NCBI GenBank assembly: GCA_036924085.1
Contig: JAVGWX010000013.1
Location: forward strand, 39,941,893 to 40,005,892
Reading direction: 5' to 3'
DNA length: 64,000 nt
From: Ariolimax columbianus
Taxonomy: Eukaryota; Mollusca; Gastropoda; Stylommatophora; Arionidae
The notes under the pieces were generated by a model. It saw only the letters and a list, made by a program, of their open reading frames with translations, searched no databases and was not told where the DNA came from. Position 1 is the stretch's first letter. Each line of letters opens with the position of its first letter. Both the position numbers and the translations under genes were made by a program. This document shows positions 1-11,129 of the stretch, piece after piece.

Positions 1-230
1 CTGCTTAGTATGACCTCGTCAGGACTCCGTGTAAACAATCTTCGCCAGGGACATTACATAGAAAATAGTTTTCATCGGGAGCCTCACATTTCAAACTTCG
101 TCAAGAAACGAGCATATAGACAGCCCTCCTCAGGGAATCTCATATTTCAAACAAACTTTGTCAAAGAACCCGCATAAAGCCAGACCTCCTCAGGGACTCC
201 ACCTAAAAATAGCCCTATAGTGTTTACCAG
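1..230. repeat. Degenerate ~80-90 bp repeat
   Basis: Three or four diverged units recur here. Each carries a 'cctc(g)tcaggga' block followed by a purine-rich stretch with 'tttcaaac'. There is no convincing coding content. The left edge lies outside the window, so the copy number is unknown. Confidence 0.4.
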
Positions 231-232
231 TA

Positions 233-452
233 GGTTTACTAGAAGTATGAAGGTACGGGTAGGTTCAGTAAAAGTATGAAGGTACGGGTAGATTTCGTAA
301 AAGTATGAAGGTACGGGTAGATTTAGTAAAAGTATGAAAGGTACTGGAAATTTTTCTAAAAGTTTGAAGGTACGGGTATTTTTTTGTAAAAGTATGAAGG
401 TACGGGTAGTTTTTTTTAAAGTATGAAGGTACGGGTAGGTACGGGTTCGAGT
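233..452. repeat. 29-bp minisatellite, about 7 copies
   Basis: Head-to-tail units share the core 'agtatgaaggtacgggta', with short T- or A-rich linkers of variable length. Because 29 is not a multiple of 3, the frames rotate, and the open frames across it (PVPSYFY-like peptides) are by-products of the repeat. Confidence 0.85.
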
Positions 453-464
453 AAGTATAAAATG

Positions 465-1125
465 CTGAGAAACCTTGACATAAAATGCTGAGAAACCTTG
501 ACATAAAATGCTGAGAAACCTTGGCATAAAATGCTAAGAAGGCCTGCCATAAAATCCTAAGAAGTCCTGACATAAAACGCTGAGAAACCCTGACAAAATG
601 CTGAGACTGAGTAGTCCTACTATAAAATGCCGAGAAACCTTAACATGAAATGTTGAGACTGAGAAGTCCTGCTATAAAATACTGAGAAACCCTAACATGA
701 AATGTTGAGACTGAGAAGTCCTGCTATAAAATACTGAGAAACCCTGACATTAAATGCTGAGACTGAGAAGTCCTGCTATAAAATGCTGAGAAACCCTGAC
801 ATTAAATGCTGAGACTGAGAAGTCCTGCTATAAAATACTGAGAAACCCTGACATAAAATGTTGAGACTGAGAAGTCCTGTTATAAAATGCTGAGAAACCC
901 TGACATTAAATGCTGAGACTGAGAAGTCCTGCTATAACATACTGAGAAACCCTGACATAAAATGTTGAGACTGAGAAGTCCTGCTACAAAATACTGAGAA
1001 ACCCTGACATTAAATGTTGAGACTGAGAAGTACTGCTATCAAATGCTGAGAAACCCTGACATAAAATGATGAGACTGAGAAGCCTTGACATAAAATGCTG
1101 AGAAGCCCTGCCATAAAGTGCTGAT
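465..1125. repeat. 52-bp satellite with ~23-29 bp sub-units
   Basis: About 12 units contain 'gagactgagaagtcctgct' followed by 'ataaaatactgagaaaccc' and a 'tgacat(t/a)aaatg' linker. At the left edge (465-600) a shorter ~23-bp unit, 'ataaaatgctgagaaacc', is repeated alone. The 52-bp unit looks like a later composite of two diverged short units. Confidence 0.85.
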
Positions 1126-1985
1126 CAGGGCAAATAAAAGTGCTGACATCGATTCCCCCACGCACATAACCCCTGCCTGGCAGATAGCGCGCGTGAACTG
1201 TGCTGCCGTTAAACGTGTTCTGGACTGTCACTGCAAACAATCGTTTCCTCCATCTATTGACTATGATGAACGTGAGGGGCCGACGAAGATCTTTCTCATT
1301 ATTTAAATTTGTTACCATTGAAGGGGTAGGAACGATGCCTGGGGTGGTAACGACAGTTAGTTTGAACAAACAAACAAACAAACAAACAAAACAGGTCTCG
1401 AGTGACAGTAAGGCCACCAAGCATAGATGTAGGTGTAACAAGGGGATGCAACAAGAATAGTTACTGTCTCCTTGTCTGTTTAACATTTACATCGAACAAA
1501 TTGTTCAGCAGATAAAGGAAATGCCAGGACGGTTTCGATGGAGAATCGGCAAACAATCTTAGATAAGCAGGGGCCACAGATCTTCTGGCTGAAAGCGAAC
1601 AAGAAATGATGGAATCAAATTCAAATAAAGAACAAACGGCACGTTTATGGATTGGGATACCTAATTCACAACGGAATATTTAAAGACTTAAAACTTGTTA
1701 AGAAATAGTTGTAGTCGATGTGTGCATTACAAGGGCGTTGACCCTTGGGAAGGTTCTAACTCTTGTGCGAGTTGGTAATAGCCGGGTGCATCTCTCTGTT
1801 TAGCGGGCTGGGCTCGTACAAGTATAAATTCAGGAACACATGTATTGAAAGTCGCATATGTATATGCCAATTTTTAAGCCATTTGTCAGTTTTATGACAA
1901 TGCGATAAAATGTGTGAGGCGATATATCGAAAATAGTCGAATCTGTTTATATATATAAAACAAAACTTCCCTAAAAAAAGTCATT
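1126..1985. other. No recognised gene; short CAAA-type microsatellite
   Basis: The only clear structure is a (CAAA/CAAACA)n run near 1,363-1,391. Short open frames on both strands show no family resemblance. Nothing else can be supported. Confidence 0.4.
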
Positions 1986-1989
1986 CAAG

Positions 1990-2340
1990 TCCAAATTTTA
2001 CAGAACGATCCTCAGAATACCCTGGTCGGAGAAAATGGCAAATATAGACATTTGGCAAGAGTTGAACATAGAAGAAAACTGTTTTATCAAGTCTCTTTTG
2101 AACAGAAAATTGAAATACTTTGGTCACATCAAAAGGCACAACTGTCTTGAAAGAACAGTGATAGAAGGTATGGTGCCAGTAAAAAGAGGAAGGAGCAGAC
2201 CGAGAAGACGATGGCACCAAGATATCCAGGAATGCCTGAGTACGACTGTAGCAGAGGCTTAGGATTTTCGCAAGTGAAAGTTTCTTTTAGACAGGCTGGG
2301 ATGGGAGCGACGTTCTGTAAAGGACATGCTATATTATGTA
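1990..2340 (+). mobile_element. LINE 3' end (C-terminus of reverse transcriptase ORF), L7
   Basis: The plus-strand frame contains the phrase LKYFGHIKRHNCLERTVIEG followed by GRSRPRRRW. This is the usual carboxy-terminal tail of RTE/CR1-like non-LTR retrotransposon ORFs. A frame change and a stop near 2,260 separate it from the final FRQAGMGATFCKGHA segment. The copy is truncated at its 5' side and runs directly into a TA microsatellite at 2,341, consistent with a LINE 3' end. It matches the minus-strand copy at 5,690-5,975 in the KYFGHIKRH / LERTV region. Decayed, not functional. Confidence 0.75.
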
Positions 2341-2342
2341 TG

Positions 2343-2404
<62 letters not shown>
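2341..2404. repeat. (TA)n microsatellite
   Basis: About 30 TA dinucleotides directly follow the LINE 3' end. Confidence 0.95.
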
Positions 2405-2407
<3 letters not shown>

Positions 2408-2446
2408 AGAGAGAGAGAAAGAGAGAGAGAGGGGAGAGAGAGATAG
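2405..2446. repeat. (GA)n-rich microsatellite
   Basis: An imperfect GA/GAAA tract continues from the TA run. Confidence 0.85.
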
Positions 2447-2449
2447 AGA

Positions 2450-3135
2450 GGAAGACCAAGAGAGGGTTGATATTGAAATTGGTAAATGTCAATGTTTTAT
2501 TTTCAAAAGGCGGACTCGAAAAATATTAGGTCCTCCGGATTTAATTAAAATTGTGTGTGTGTTCTGTGTCGACACTAGGTGACTGACAGTGTCTAAGTGC
2601 CCAGTTCGAGGGGGAAGTGGCGACAGGAAGAGGAATAAAGGGCAAGGAGAATCCTGCGAGTGACACGTAACAGGGCAAATCAAGTAACGCCCAGAATTGA
2701 GATCCGGTACCCGCAGGCTTCTATGGACATCTGTAACAGAGGAACCAGGTCAACAAAGCACGTGAGAGAAAGACATGTTGGGATCCAGGTGCGTTACCAA
2801 CATCGGCCATTTTGTTGATCATTCTTGACATTTTCAGATTTAATGTTACAGACAAACAAAGGTACAACGGTTAATCGTCTCCGATTTGTATTTTTTAACC
2901 GTCTTTTGAAGCTACGCATAAAAGGTAGCTGTTGGCGTGGATCCTTCCTCCTATTGGATTCCAATAAGTGGTATGTGTCTTGTAACTCTTCTATTACTCC
3001 GTCGGTTTGAATCATACTTGGTAATATTGTTAAGTTACTTCCTGAAGATGAGGGGTGGGTGGCAAGCAGTTATAGTACATGATTGTACTTTAATAGAACA
3101 CTGGTTTGAACCATGGAGAGACCTAGTTTGTGTAT
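2450..3135. other. No recognised feature
   Basis: Both strands were read. The ORFs are short and unlike known families. There is no repeat partner elsewhere in the window that I could see. Confidence 0.35.
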
Positions 3136-3136
3136 G

Positions 3137-3137
3137 T

Positions 3138-3175
<38 letters not shown>

Positions 3176-3178
3176 GAT
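3137..3178. repeat. (CTAT)n microsatellite
   Basis: Ten tandem CTAT units, the last ones imperfect. Confidence 0.95.
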
Positions 3179-3317
3179 CTTCAGTCCACTTATGTCGTTA
3201 GACGTCGTGGGGAGGTGCGACCTCCTTTGTTTCATATTTTTGGCAGGTGAAGATTCACGGGTGACTTGCCAGGTCAATCCCAGCATCTGTTAGCTCCTGG
3301 AATATACGATCGGATAG

Positions 3318-3344
3318 ACTGGGGGGGGGGGGGGGGGGGGGGGA
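3318..3344. repeat. Poly-G run
   Basis: An uninterrupted run of about 24 or more guanines. It can fold as a quadruplex and its exact length may be a sequencing artefact. Confidence 0.9.
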
Positions 3345-3439
3345 AGCGTAAATTAGAGAAAGGTAGACCCGCAGCCTATCAGGCGCCATCTCAGCTGCTC
3401 CGATAACCACATAACCAAGACCTGTTGTTATGGCTACAC

Positions 3440-3632
3440 AGTGCCCTTTTTGCGACATATTCTCTGTGGGGCGAGACTCCCTAGAATAATTTGAGTATAT
3501 GTTTAACTTTAATTTTGCCCGAGCAGCGGCCGTTAGGCCTACTCTTTTCGATTTCCAACTGCTAAGGTATTTGAACCTGCGACCTTCAGTGCCCGAGGCG
3601 AACACCTTACCTCGAGACCACTGGGTGTGTGT
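3440..3632 (-). mobile_element. tRNA-headed SINE, family SINE4
   Basis: On the minus strand a tRNA-like head begins near 3,630 with 'cagtggtctcgaggtaagg', a box A-like motif, and reaches a 'ggttcaaatacc' box B near 3,570. The body, with 'gccgctgctcgggcaaaat' and 'gaagttaaa'-like sequence, matches the plus-strand copy at 8,505-8,770. The two copies agree in head, body order and spacing, which is the support for a family. There is no clear target-site duplication. Confidence 0.65.
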
Positions 3633-3794
3633 TACGGTCGGTAAAATATAAAATACCAACTTCGACTCCGACCACTTCGGGCTCACCAATTATATCCATC
3701 AAAATATACTCTCCTCACCCTCGTCCCCCAGAACCAAGAAATGAACACAGTAATTATCGTTTCTTTTTCTTGTCCTGGAGGCATGCCCCATCCA

Positions 3795-4112
3795 TCTCAA
3801 TTTCTCTCCATCTGTATTTTCTCTCCATCTGTATTTTCTCTCCATCTAAATTTTCTCTCCATCTGTATTTTCTCTCCATCTCAATTTTCTCTCCATCTGT
3901 ATTTTCTCTCCATCTGAATTTTCTCTCCATCTGTATTTTCTCTCCATCTGTATTTTCTCTCCATCTGTATTTTCTCTCCATCTAAATTTTCTCTCCATCT
4001 GTATTTTCTCTCCATCTGTATTTTCTCTCCATCTAAATTTTCTCTCCATCTGTATTTTCTCTCCATCTGTATTTTCTCTCCATCTGTATTTTCTCTCCAT
4101 CTGTATTTCCCT
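3795..4112. repeat. 17-bp minisatellite, about 18-19 copies
   Basis: Tandem units of 'tctccatctgtattttc' with a common variant in which 'tgta' becomes 'taaa', 'tgaa' or 'tcaa'. Three units make 51 bp, so every frame reads a 17-residue peptide period and stays open. This explains the long charged open frames on the minus strand. No gene is implied. Confidence 0.95.
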
Positions 4113-5280
4113 CGCCATTGTCAATCCTGGAGCTGGTATAACAGGACAATGAACCGGGGATATACATGCGGCCTAAATTCCATGGACGACACCGTCCAGA
4201 ACTTTCTGTCAAGGAATGGATAAATATCAACACAAAACGCGGTATAAGTTAAACTTATATCGGTATTGAATATCTAACGAATTCCTAGCAGAACTGCTGT
4301 CATGGATGAAGCGTTAGAGACTTAACTTTGTGAGACCAGAGTTTGATTACGAAGTAAGATCGCCTGTTTCCTTCCTCGCTACTTTTTATCCTTAACAGTA
4401 AGCCGTATCCATTTCAGGAGTGTTTTGGAGCCCTGAAAATGTAGTGCTCTACCCCTACAGGGATCAGAGGCTCAGAATTCGACAACAAAATCAAATGATT
4501 CGCGCCAGCGATAATTTCCTTAGTTCTGCTTGGTTGGTAGTTATTGAATTCTGTAAATCACTGCTTTATTTCTTGCATAGAATATTGTTTAACTTATGTC
4601 GCTTGTTTTTTGTTTTGTTGTGGTCTTATTTTATGTCTGTCAAGTACCTGATAAAGATCTATTTAGGTGAAAAATTCGAACTGACGTGTTGACGTATTGC
4701 TTCTTCTTTGCTTATATGTCACCGGATAAAGTCACCCGACAGACAAGAGTCGGAAGCACATTCCCCATGCTAAACCGCCGCCGTCTGACAAGTTTTAATA
4801 GTTGCCTATCTTGTCGAGGACGCCCTGTCTAAAGCAGAACAAAGACGCCAAGGATGTGAAACGACCTTATCCATCATGGTCTAACCCCGGCAGCCGTCCT
4901 TGCATCCCCTGGTAAAGTCAAATAATAGAACACCAACTTTAGTGCATTCAGCCTGGAATTAATGGACTCATTGTGTGTATAGACGGTTGACGTAGCGTCC
5001 CTTGTCGCTTAAGCGTAGGACAAATTTTGCTCCTTCTACTACTTCTTCTTCGTAATAATAATAATAACCAGATTCCCTGAGCTACTATTTCTTTAAGATT
5101 ATAATTAACAGTGCTGGGGGTCCAATGTATTTCGCTATCTTCTTCAGCCAATATTGCTAATGTGTGTTAGTGTCTTCCCTTATAACGAGCACTGCGTGCG
5201 AACAGAGTGGTAAACACATTGCAATAGAAATGGCCACCGCAAGAACAAAGTATGTCTTTTATAGCAATCTGACTGAGTCA
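4113..5280. other. No recognised gene
   Basis: Mixed-composition DNA without ORFs of recognisable family. A small AAT-rich stretch lies near 5,050-5,065. Confidence 0.35.
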
Positions 5281-5290
5281 AGAACAGCAG

Positions 5291-5317
5291 TGGGGGGAGG
5301 GGGGGGGGGGGGGGGGA
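5291..5317. repeat. Poly-G-rich run
   Basis: A 'ggggggaggggg...' tract of about 27 bases. The open frame through it is a glycine run and not evidence of a gene. Confidence 0.9.
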
Positions 5318-5689
5318 TGAATGAGAGGGCGTTCGTTCTCCCCAAGGAACCAACAGAAGTACCAACAGATGTCTCTGAAGATTATGGTGGCCTGTGCACC
5401 GCTACAGAAATTGCTTTACAGTTCTTCCCAAGAGGCGATATAGAATGGTCTGTGTCTATCGGGAAGCCGGCAGTCTCTTCCTTACGGTATTACAAGGTAA
5501 GTCAATGAATAGAAGTATGAAGATTGTTCTAGTAACGAACTGCTGACTTGAACCAGAATGAAACATGTTACAGTATATCCAGATATTGGTGGAAACGCTT
5601 CAATTTGGGACAGTTCCATTCAACATAAGTGTGAGGTTTTTGTCCCAAAAAATACGTGTACGTCTTACTTGTACAACTTCAGCAAACAT

Positions 5690-5975
5690 ATATATATCAT
5701 CATCATCACAAGCATCATCATCATTACGTGGCATGTCCTTTGCAGAAGGTCTTTTCCGTAAAAATCGATCTCTCGATCTCTTGCAAAATCTCCAGTCTGC
5801 TTCAGTGGCATGCCCAAGAATTTCATGACATATTGGTGCCATCTCTTTCTTGATCTGCCTCTGCTTTCCGGCACCATATCTTCCATTACCCTTCTCTCAA
5901 GACCGTTGTGTCTTTTGATGTGATCAAAATATGTACATTTTCTGTTTACGATGGAATTTATGAACCAGTGTGTGT
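5690..5975 (-). mobile_element. LINE 3' end, L8, same family as L7
   Basis: The minus-strand frame has FDHIKRHNGLERRVMEDMVP then SRGRSRKRW and, further on, TGDFARDRE. This is the C-terminal tail of an RTE/CR1-like LINE ORF, parallel to the plus-strand copy at 1,990-2,340. The 3' end is an ATGATG-type repeat (catcatcat on the plus strand, 5,697-5,735). The 5' side is cut at a GT/TA microsatellite around 5,970. Several frameshifts; inactive. Confidence 0.75.
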
Positions 5976-6006
5976 GTGTGTATATATATAAAATATATAT
6001 ATATAC
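5970..6006. repeat. (GT)n/(TA)n microsatellite
   Basis: A GT run turns into TA repeats, and a further GT-rich imperfect tract extends to about 6,065. Confidence 0.85.
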
Positions 6007-6069
6007 ACAAAGACACATATATTTGTGTGTGTATGTATCTGTGTTTGTGTGCATATGTGTGTTTGTATG

Positions 6070-7375
6070 AGTGCGCGGGAAGCGGTGATGAGTCTGATCG
6101 TATTTGAATAAATCAAGTTTTGGAGAAATCAAATAATGATCAAATCGGCAGCAAGTGTCTGCAAATAAGTCTTCTTCTTCTTCATACTACACATGAAGTC
6201 CAATTCTTTGGTTACGGGTTCCTGTAGGGGAGAGTCCTTCAAGGCTTCCAAACAGCTTTGCGTGGAGATCCGTTTCTGTGGGTCAATGCCCAGTACACAA
6301 TTGACTAACCAAAAAACAATCTTCTAGAATATGTTTGGATGTATGTGCTGTCTGCCCAAAATGTGTGAAATATGGAACATCGAAACAATCTGAATTTTTC
6401 AGGAAAAAGAAAAAAAAATTGTCTGACATCTATGGAACTAATTTCTTCGAACGTATCAGACAGAATAAATGTATCATGGGCCAGACAATGAAAAAATTGC
6501 AGACATAAAAGCAAAATAAATTACTTTAAAATTTGTATATTCCTGGATTGGGCAATATGGTATAACAACAGCCAAACCATTCCGGAACATAATCAAATAA
6601 AAGATATTTTCAATTTCATTACTACTGTCTGCTACCAGTGGAAATGGCAATTCATATTTATATGCAGATATCAAATCATCACATTACAAGCATCTTTACA
6701 CAGCAAAGCAGAAGAGGTGAGACTAAGTAAGTACGTTACAGAATGGTGCGGCCAGACAAGAAATTATCTAGCCAGGATAATGAGCACATCGTCCCCAATA
6801 CAATTTGTTACTACGGGACAATGAAGGAAACACGATAAATATTTGCATATCTGCTTCTCATTTTGTTTGTTATCCGGCAGACAACCACATCAAGGGCTCT
6901 AACTAAGTGATGTCTGTGGTTGTCTATATGTGGTCGGTTCCGTTGTACTGTATTCTGCGCTTGGAGGCCAAGTGCATCCGTCTTAAGAATGCATTTTTGT
7001 AGCTGCTTCCTTAACTTTTGACTGTCTTCGGGCATCCTGTAAGGCTACAGCTGTTTGATGTGTCTGCTATGAAAGCTATTTAACTGGAAATAAAATTGCT
7101 TCTTACAAGAGAGCACGGCTTAGTTTGGTCAGTCTGTCTAGACTTACCGGAGGCGGGTCTGTACTAACTGCAGTCTCTGTGGACTGCAACAATGTGGGTC
7201 CAGGTTTTGAGATACTGTTATGTATAAACAGAATACGACCGCTGGCCTCCCTAAGTATTTTCACTAACGGACAGACAGTATTCTTCACATTTGCATATGT
7301 CAGGGTCCCTGTGGGCTGACCAACTAAAGCAAGAAACATGCAATGAGTCTGGATACGTTATTTACCAGAAGTGCG
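6070..7375. other. No recognised gene
   Basis: 1.3 kb without a recognisable coding or repeat family. A short 'cttcttcttc' run lies near 6,170, but no SINE body follows it. Confidence 0.35.
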
Positions 7376-7382
7376 AGCGTAT

Positions 7383-7565
7383 GATTAGTCTAGTGGTAGT
7401 ACACTCACTTTTCATGGTAAATGTGCGGGGCTCAAATTCCCGCTACCTGATCGCTTCAGTTGACCCAGTTGTATAGAGGGCTAATCGGTACCTAACCTAT
7501 GGTTAAGGAATTAAAGACAGCGAGGAAGGGAATGTGCACCCTACCTCACATAAGCTGTTCAGTTC
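7383..7565 (+). mobile_element. Probable tRNA-headed SINE, SINE6
   Basis: A tRNA-like head has 'ttagtctagtggtagtac' (box A-like) and 'ggggctcaaattcccgc' (box B-like, near 7,428-7,444). The following body, with a 'ggtacctaac' block then 'aaagacagcgaggaagg' and 'cctacctcaca', has diverged relatives at 18,440-18,545 and 53,560-53,645. The head could also be read as a decayed tRNA gene, but no acceptor-stem pairing is visible. Confidence 0.45.
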
Positions 7566-7995
7566 AGTTCAGAATATACCCGGATCTAGTGGAGACTTTG
7601 GGAACGATGTTGGGGGGAAGATTCGCACCTCTCTTGGTTTTTAACGAAGAGACAGATGTGGAGACGATGACTGAAGCCCTGATTTCGGCATTAATCTCCA
7701 CGGCATCTGAGTTTCTAGGTAGGTGCAGGATTAAGAAGAAAGCATGGAACACGAGCGAAATACTGGATTTATTTGACAAGAGACGACAAGTGAAGAGAGC
7801 GAAGAAAACACTAGATGTGATTGAGCAATATAGAGAGATAAATGGAAACATAAAGGCCATGTTGAAACAGGCCAAGGTGGAATGGATAACGACTCAGCAA
7901 ATATCGAACAAAATCTAGGAAGAAATGATGCCAATGGGGCATATAAAATAGTCAAGGACTTTGTAAGGCCTGTACAAAGTCAAAATACATAAGCT
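7560..7995 (+). mobile_element. LINE internal fragment (endonuclease-RT linker), L6
   Basis: The open frame up to 7,918 carries the phrases KKAWNTSEILDLFDKRRQVK and IKAMLKQAKVEWI. These are typical of the region between the endonuclease and reverse transcriptase domains in RTE-like LINEs. After a stop and a frame change the next expected piece, NDANGAYKIVKDF, follows at 7,925-7,965. The RT itself is absent, so this is a truncated piece. The family label rests on motif order only. Confidence 0.75.
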
Positions 7996-8094
7996 GTGGC
8001 TTAGTACGACAGGTTTCTAACACTTCAGCATCGACGGCCGTTTCTGCTGTAGGATTTACAAAAATATGCACTATTTAAAGGACTATTATCCCGC

Positions 8095-8310
8095 CTCCCC
8101 GTGGCGTCGTGGAAGCAGGCTGCACCATTCACTAGTGTAGCCTGCCTGGTCATGGTATATGGATCGCAAAAGGAAGGTACACCCGGTACTTACAAATAGC
8201 TAGCTGAAATTGGATGTGTCGGACAGAAATTGGTAGATATTGCAGCATCGCTGTAAACTGTGACACTACTGGAAAAAGGTCGAAAAAAAGAAGAAACCAC
8301 CTCTTCATCT
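8095..8310 (+). mobile_element. Diverged SINE2-like fragment (SINE2b)
   Basis: The segment 'gaaattggatgtgtcggac' followed by 'atattgcagcatcgctgtaaactg' spacing parallels the SINE2 core and 3' body. The upstream half, with 'gaagcaggctgcacca' and 'gtagcctgcctgg', parallels the diverged copy at 22,272-22,490 read on the opposite strand. The 3' end is A/G-rich (8,280-8,298). Old and degenerate. Confidence 0.5.
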
Positions 8311-8504
8311 CCTTTGTGGACTAAATACCAAAACGGCAGTTCAAAATGGTAGGCGAGTGTATTATGACAAAGACCACACACCTTCAGAAACGTGTAGAAA
8401 TCTTCTATTCTGGGATCAATGCCTATGATATGGTCGGATATGCTAGCTTTGAAAGCACATTTGTGGACATCATAAGAGTAAATAAAAAAGGATGCACATA
8501 CAGA

Positions 8505-8770
8505 GGGGGCTCAGTGGTCTCGAGGCAAGGTGTCCGCCTCGGGTGCCTGAGGTCTAGGGTTCAAATCACGGTGGAGACCACGATTTTTTCACGTGGATCT
8601 TCTGCTCACAATTCTCCTGATCTCTGGGTAGTGAGATCGGACTCCCGTATTCAGTGTCAAGCACGTTAAAACCCCTTGGCAGTTAGAAATAAAAAAGAGT
8701 GCTGAAACAGCCGCTGCCCGGACAAAATTGAAGTTAAAAATCTTACCCAAATTATTTGCACCTTCCTCGA
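8505..8770 (+). mobile_element. tRNA-headed SINE, family SINE4
   Basis: The head 'ctcagtggtctcgaggcaag' (box A-like) leads to 'tagggttcaaatcac' (box B-like), about 50 bp further on. The body 'gccgctgcccggacaaaat' then 'gaagttaaa' matches the minus-strand copy at 3,440-3,632. Read literally the head has no closed acceptor stem, so it is a SINE promoter and not a tRNA gene. Confidence 0.65.
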
Positions 8771-9144
8771 GGCCTAGTAAGCCGCAAGATGTTTGAAATA
8801 CCTACTACCTATAGCCGAAGACGTCGGCTACCTGGCAACAGATAATAACATGCATGTTTGCATACCAGGATTTCAAGTATTCCAAGCAAATACAGAAATA
8901 ACTAGCTGATCATCTGATATATGATGACGCTGCAATCGATGTATCATCGATACACAGATTGATTATCGATCCAGCGGCACATAGGCCCACGCTCTTTAGT
9001 CCAATAAAAAAGGTGTCCTCCGACATTTTTCCCATTGCTGGGTTAGTCAAGGGATTTTGAAGGCTGAGGACTACAGACCTTTTCGCCACTGCAGTCGCAC
9101 GTCGTGTGCTGGCTGTTTGTTTATTTCGATCCAACAGAAAAACA

Positions 9145-9228
9145 ACATGTCATACCGGGGATTCGAACCGCTGCCCTACTTGTTGGCAGACAGGTCTGGA
9201 AACCATTCGACCACGCGCTCCTCAATAC
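9145..9228 (-). mobile_element. tRNA-like SINE head
   Basis: On the minus strand 'gcgtggtcgaatggtttcc' (box A) and 'gcggttcgaatcccc' (box B) have tRNA spacing. The 5' and 3' ends do not pair into an acceptor stem, so a working tRNA gene is unlikely. No body match to another copy in the window was found. Confidence 0.5.
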
Positions 9229-9234
9229 ACAGAT

Positions 9235-10205
9235 TAAAAGTAAAAGTCTGTCTCATAGTAGTTACACTACTGTCGGGGAGTGAAGTTCTCAGAGGTGATT
9301 TCATTAAACCAAGTTACAGCTTAAATGAGGTGCGGTGGCCAGTTCCTTTCTACGCCGCCTATTTTTCTACCTATCCGTTTGCCAGGTATCCATTTACCGT
9401 TGGGTCGACTAGAGCGTGATTTGAATCAAGGTAAAACAGTAAAGTACAGGCAGCTGTTAGGACTGATCAGGTGGGTATATAACCAGTGAGTTACAGAAAC
9501 AAAGAGCACTAACACACTTCGCCTTCTGCAGACGAAACACATTCGCAACTCTTAACCGTCGCCGTTTGGCCCTATTTAGATATGTGGGCCGCGGTGTTTA
9601 GGATCCCAGCCTACCAGCTCTTAAATCAGACCACGGTCATCAACAATGAGAAACGACCCTCTCCATCACCGCCCGCCCCCCGCACCACTAGGTTAGGTCA
9701 TATCGAGCATAGATCATCCTTACTGCATGCAGCCTGGAACAGCCATTCATCGTGTTCGTGGACGGTTGGCAGAACCGCCTTCTGTCGCATACGTGGACCA
9801 CCTACTAGCAGAAAACGACTAAGCATATATCCTTCTATCCAGACCGCAGCTAACTCGCTTCGTCATGACAAAGCATGCATTTATTGCTGCTCAGACTGAT
9901 GTTATATAGAATTATGCTCCCGCATTATCAGTTATTACACGAACAGCTGTCATCACTGCCCAGCATGAGCGAAGGTTATCGCCGTGTTCCTACAGTCAGA
10001 GCTAACCCATCTTGCTGCTGGAGAGTTACTGAGAGAATACTTGCATAAAATCATTCATCACTTATAATCTCCGTTGTGTATATTTTGGTTGATTCTCAAC
10101 AAGAGTTCTTCTTTATGAAGGATGAGAAATTACGGTTCATTTTTCTGTAAAGCATGTGTGGTCCAAGTCAATCTGATCTCAACGGACGATTCTGTTATGT
10201 TTGCC
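9235..10205. other. No recognised gene
   Basis: Nearly 1 kb with no recognisable family on either strand. The open frame at 9,582-9,899 shows no domain I can name. Confidence 0.35.
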
Positions 10206-10210
10206 TCTCT

Positions 10211-11127
10211 CAGGCATCATCATCATCAGGTGTCTTGCCGGTTAGCGATCATGGGCTTCCATTCGCTTCTATCACGTGTGTCGTTTACAACTCCGTTGTT
10301 GATTCTCTCCCGTGACTTTCTCTCAGGCTGTCCAACATCTCTCTCTCTCTCTCTGCCATCCCTGTCTCTATTTCCTGCTATTTTTCCCGTTGTCACAATG
10401 TGCTCGAAACTGCCTCTTCTCATAACATTCCCGAAAAAAGATGACTGCCTTGTTCTAATCTTTGCAATGAGTTGTCTCTGTGTTTCTATTACGTCGAGTC
10501 CTGCATTATTAGTCTTCTTTGCAGTCAATGGGATCCACAGAATTCTTCTGTAAAACCACATCTCCGTTGCTTCTATAGACCTATGCGCTTCCTTGCTGAT
10601 TGTCTATGATTCACTGCCATATGCCTGTACTGATTCTACGTAGCATCAAATGACTCCCTTTCTCAGTTCCAGCGACAAGGTTTTGTTACACAATATTCCC
10701 TTCATGGTCTGGAAGACTAATTTTGCTTGCGCTATTCTGCATTTTATTTCTTAATTGCATCTTCCTTCTGATGTTATGTATGTTCCCAAGTATTTATTTG
10801 CGTTAACTTGTCTCAATTTAACACATAATTTTGGAGAGGATAATTCCTTAGTCACTTCCATCATATCCGTTTTCTTTTTATGGTTAAACTGATGCCTTCG
10901 TTTTAACTTTGCTGAACTACCTTGTTTGCCATTTCCTGCAAGTCGGTTTAATCCAACATACTATCATCAGTATATCATATAATGTTTATGTTCTGCCCGC
11001 TATTTGTTATTCCTGGTATGTATGTCTCTCAAAAATAACTCGCTGTACAGAGAGAACTAGTTGGGTATAGAACACAACCTTGCCTCATTCTCCTCATAAA
11101 TTGACTGACTTTTGGATATGCTCAATA
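10211..11127 (-). mobile_element. RTE/CR1-like LINE, RT to C-terminus, L1
   Basis: Read on the minus strand, the order is as expected for a non-LTR reverse transcriptase: MRQGCVL (near 11,069-11,090), an RYTDD version of the Y/F-x-DD catalytic box (near 10,963-10,975), NANKYLGTYITSEG, EATEMWFYRRILWIP, then FFGNVMRRGSFEHIVTTGKI and a short basic tail. The 3' end is an ATGATG-type repeat at 10,211-10,225. Many stops and frameshifts make it inactive. It is the same family as the copy at 42,715-45,895. Upstream sequence is lost at the TA where the palindromic mariner starts (11,128). Confidence 0.85.
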
Positions 11128-11129
11128 TA

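Noticed and set aside
5164..5508. Glycine-run protein on the plus strand
   Set aside because: The glycine run is a poly-G tract. No domain lies on either side.
9145..9228. Functional tRNA gene
   Set aside because: Internal promoter boxes are good, but the acceptor and T-arm do not pair. Similar heads nearby are attached to SINE bodies.
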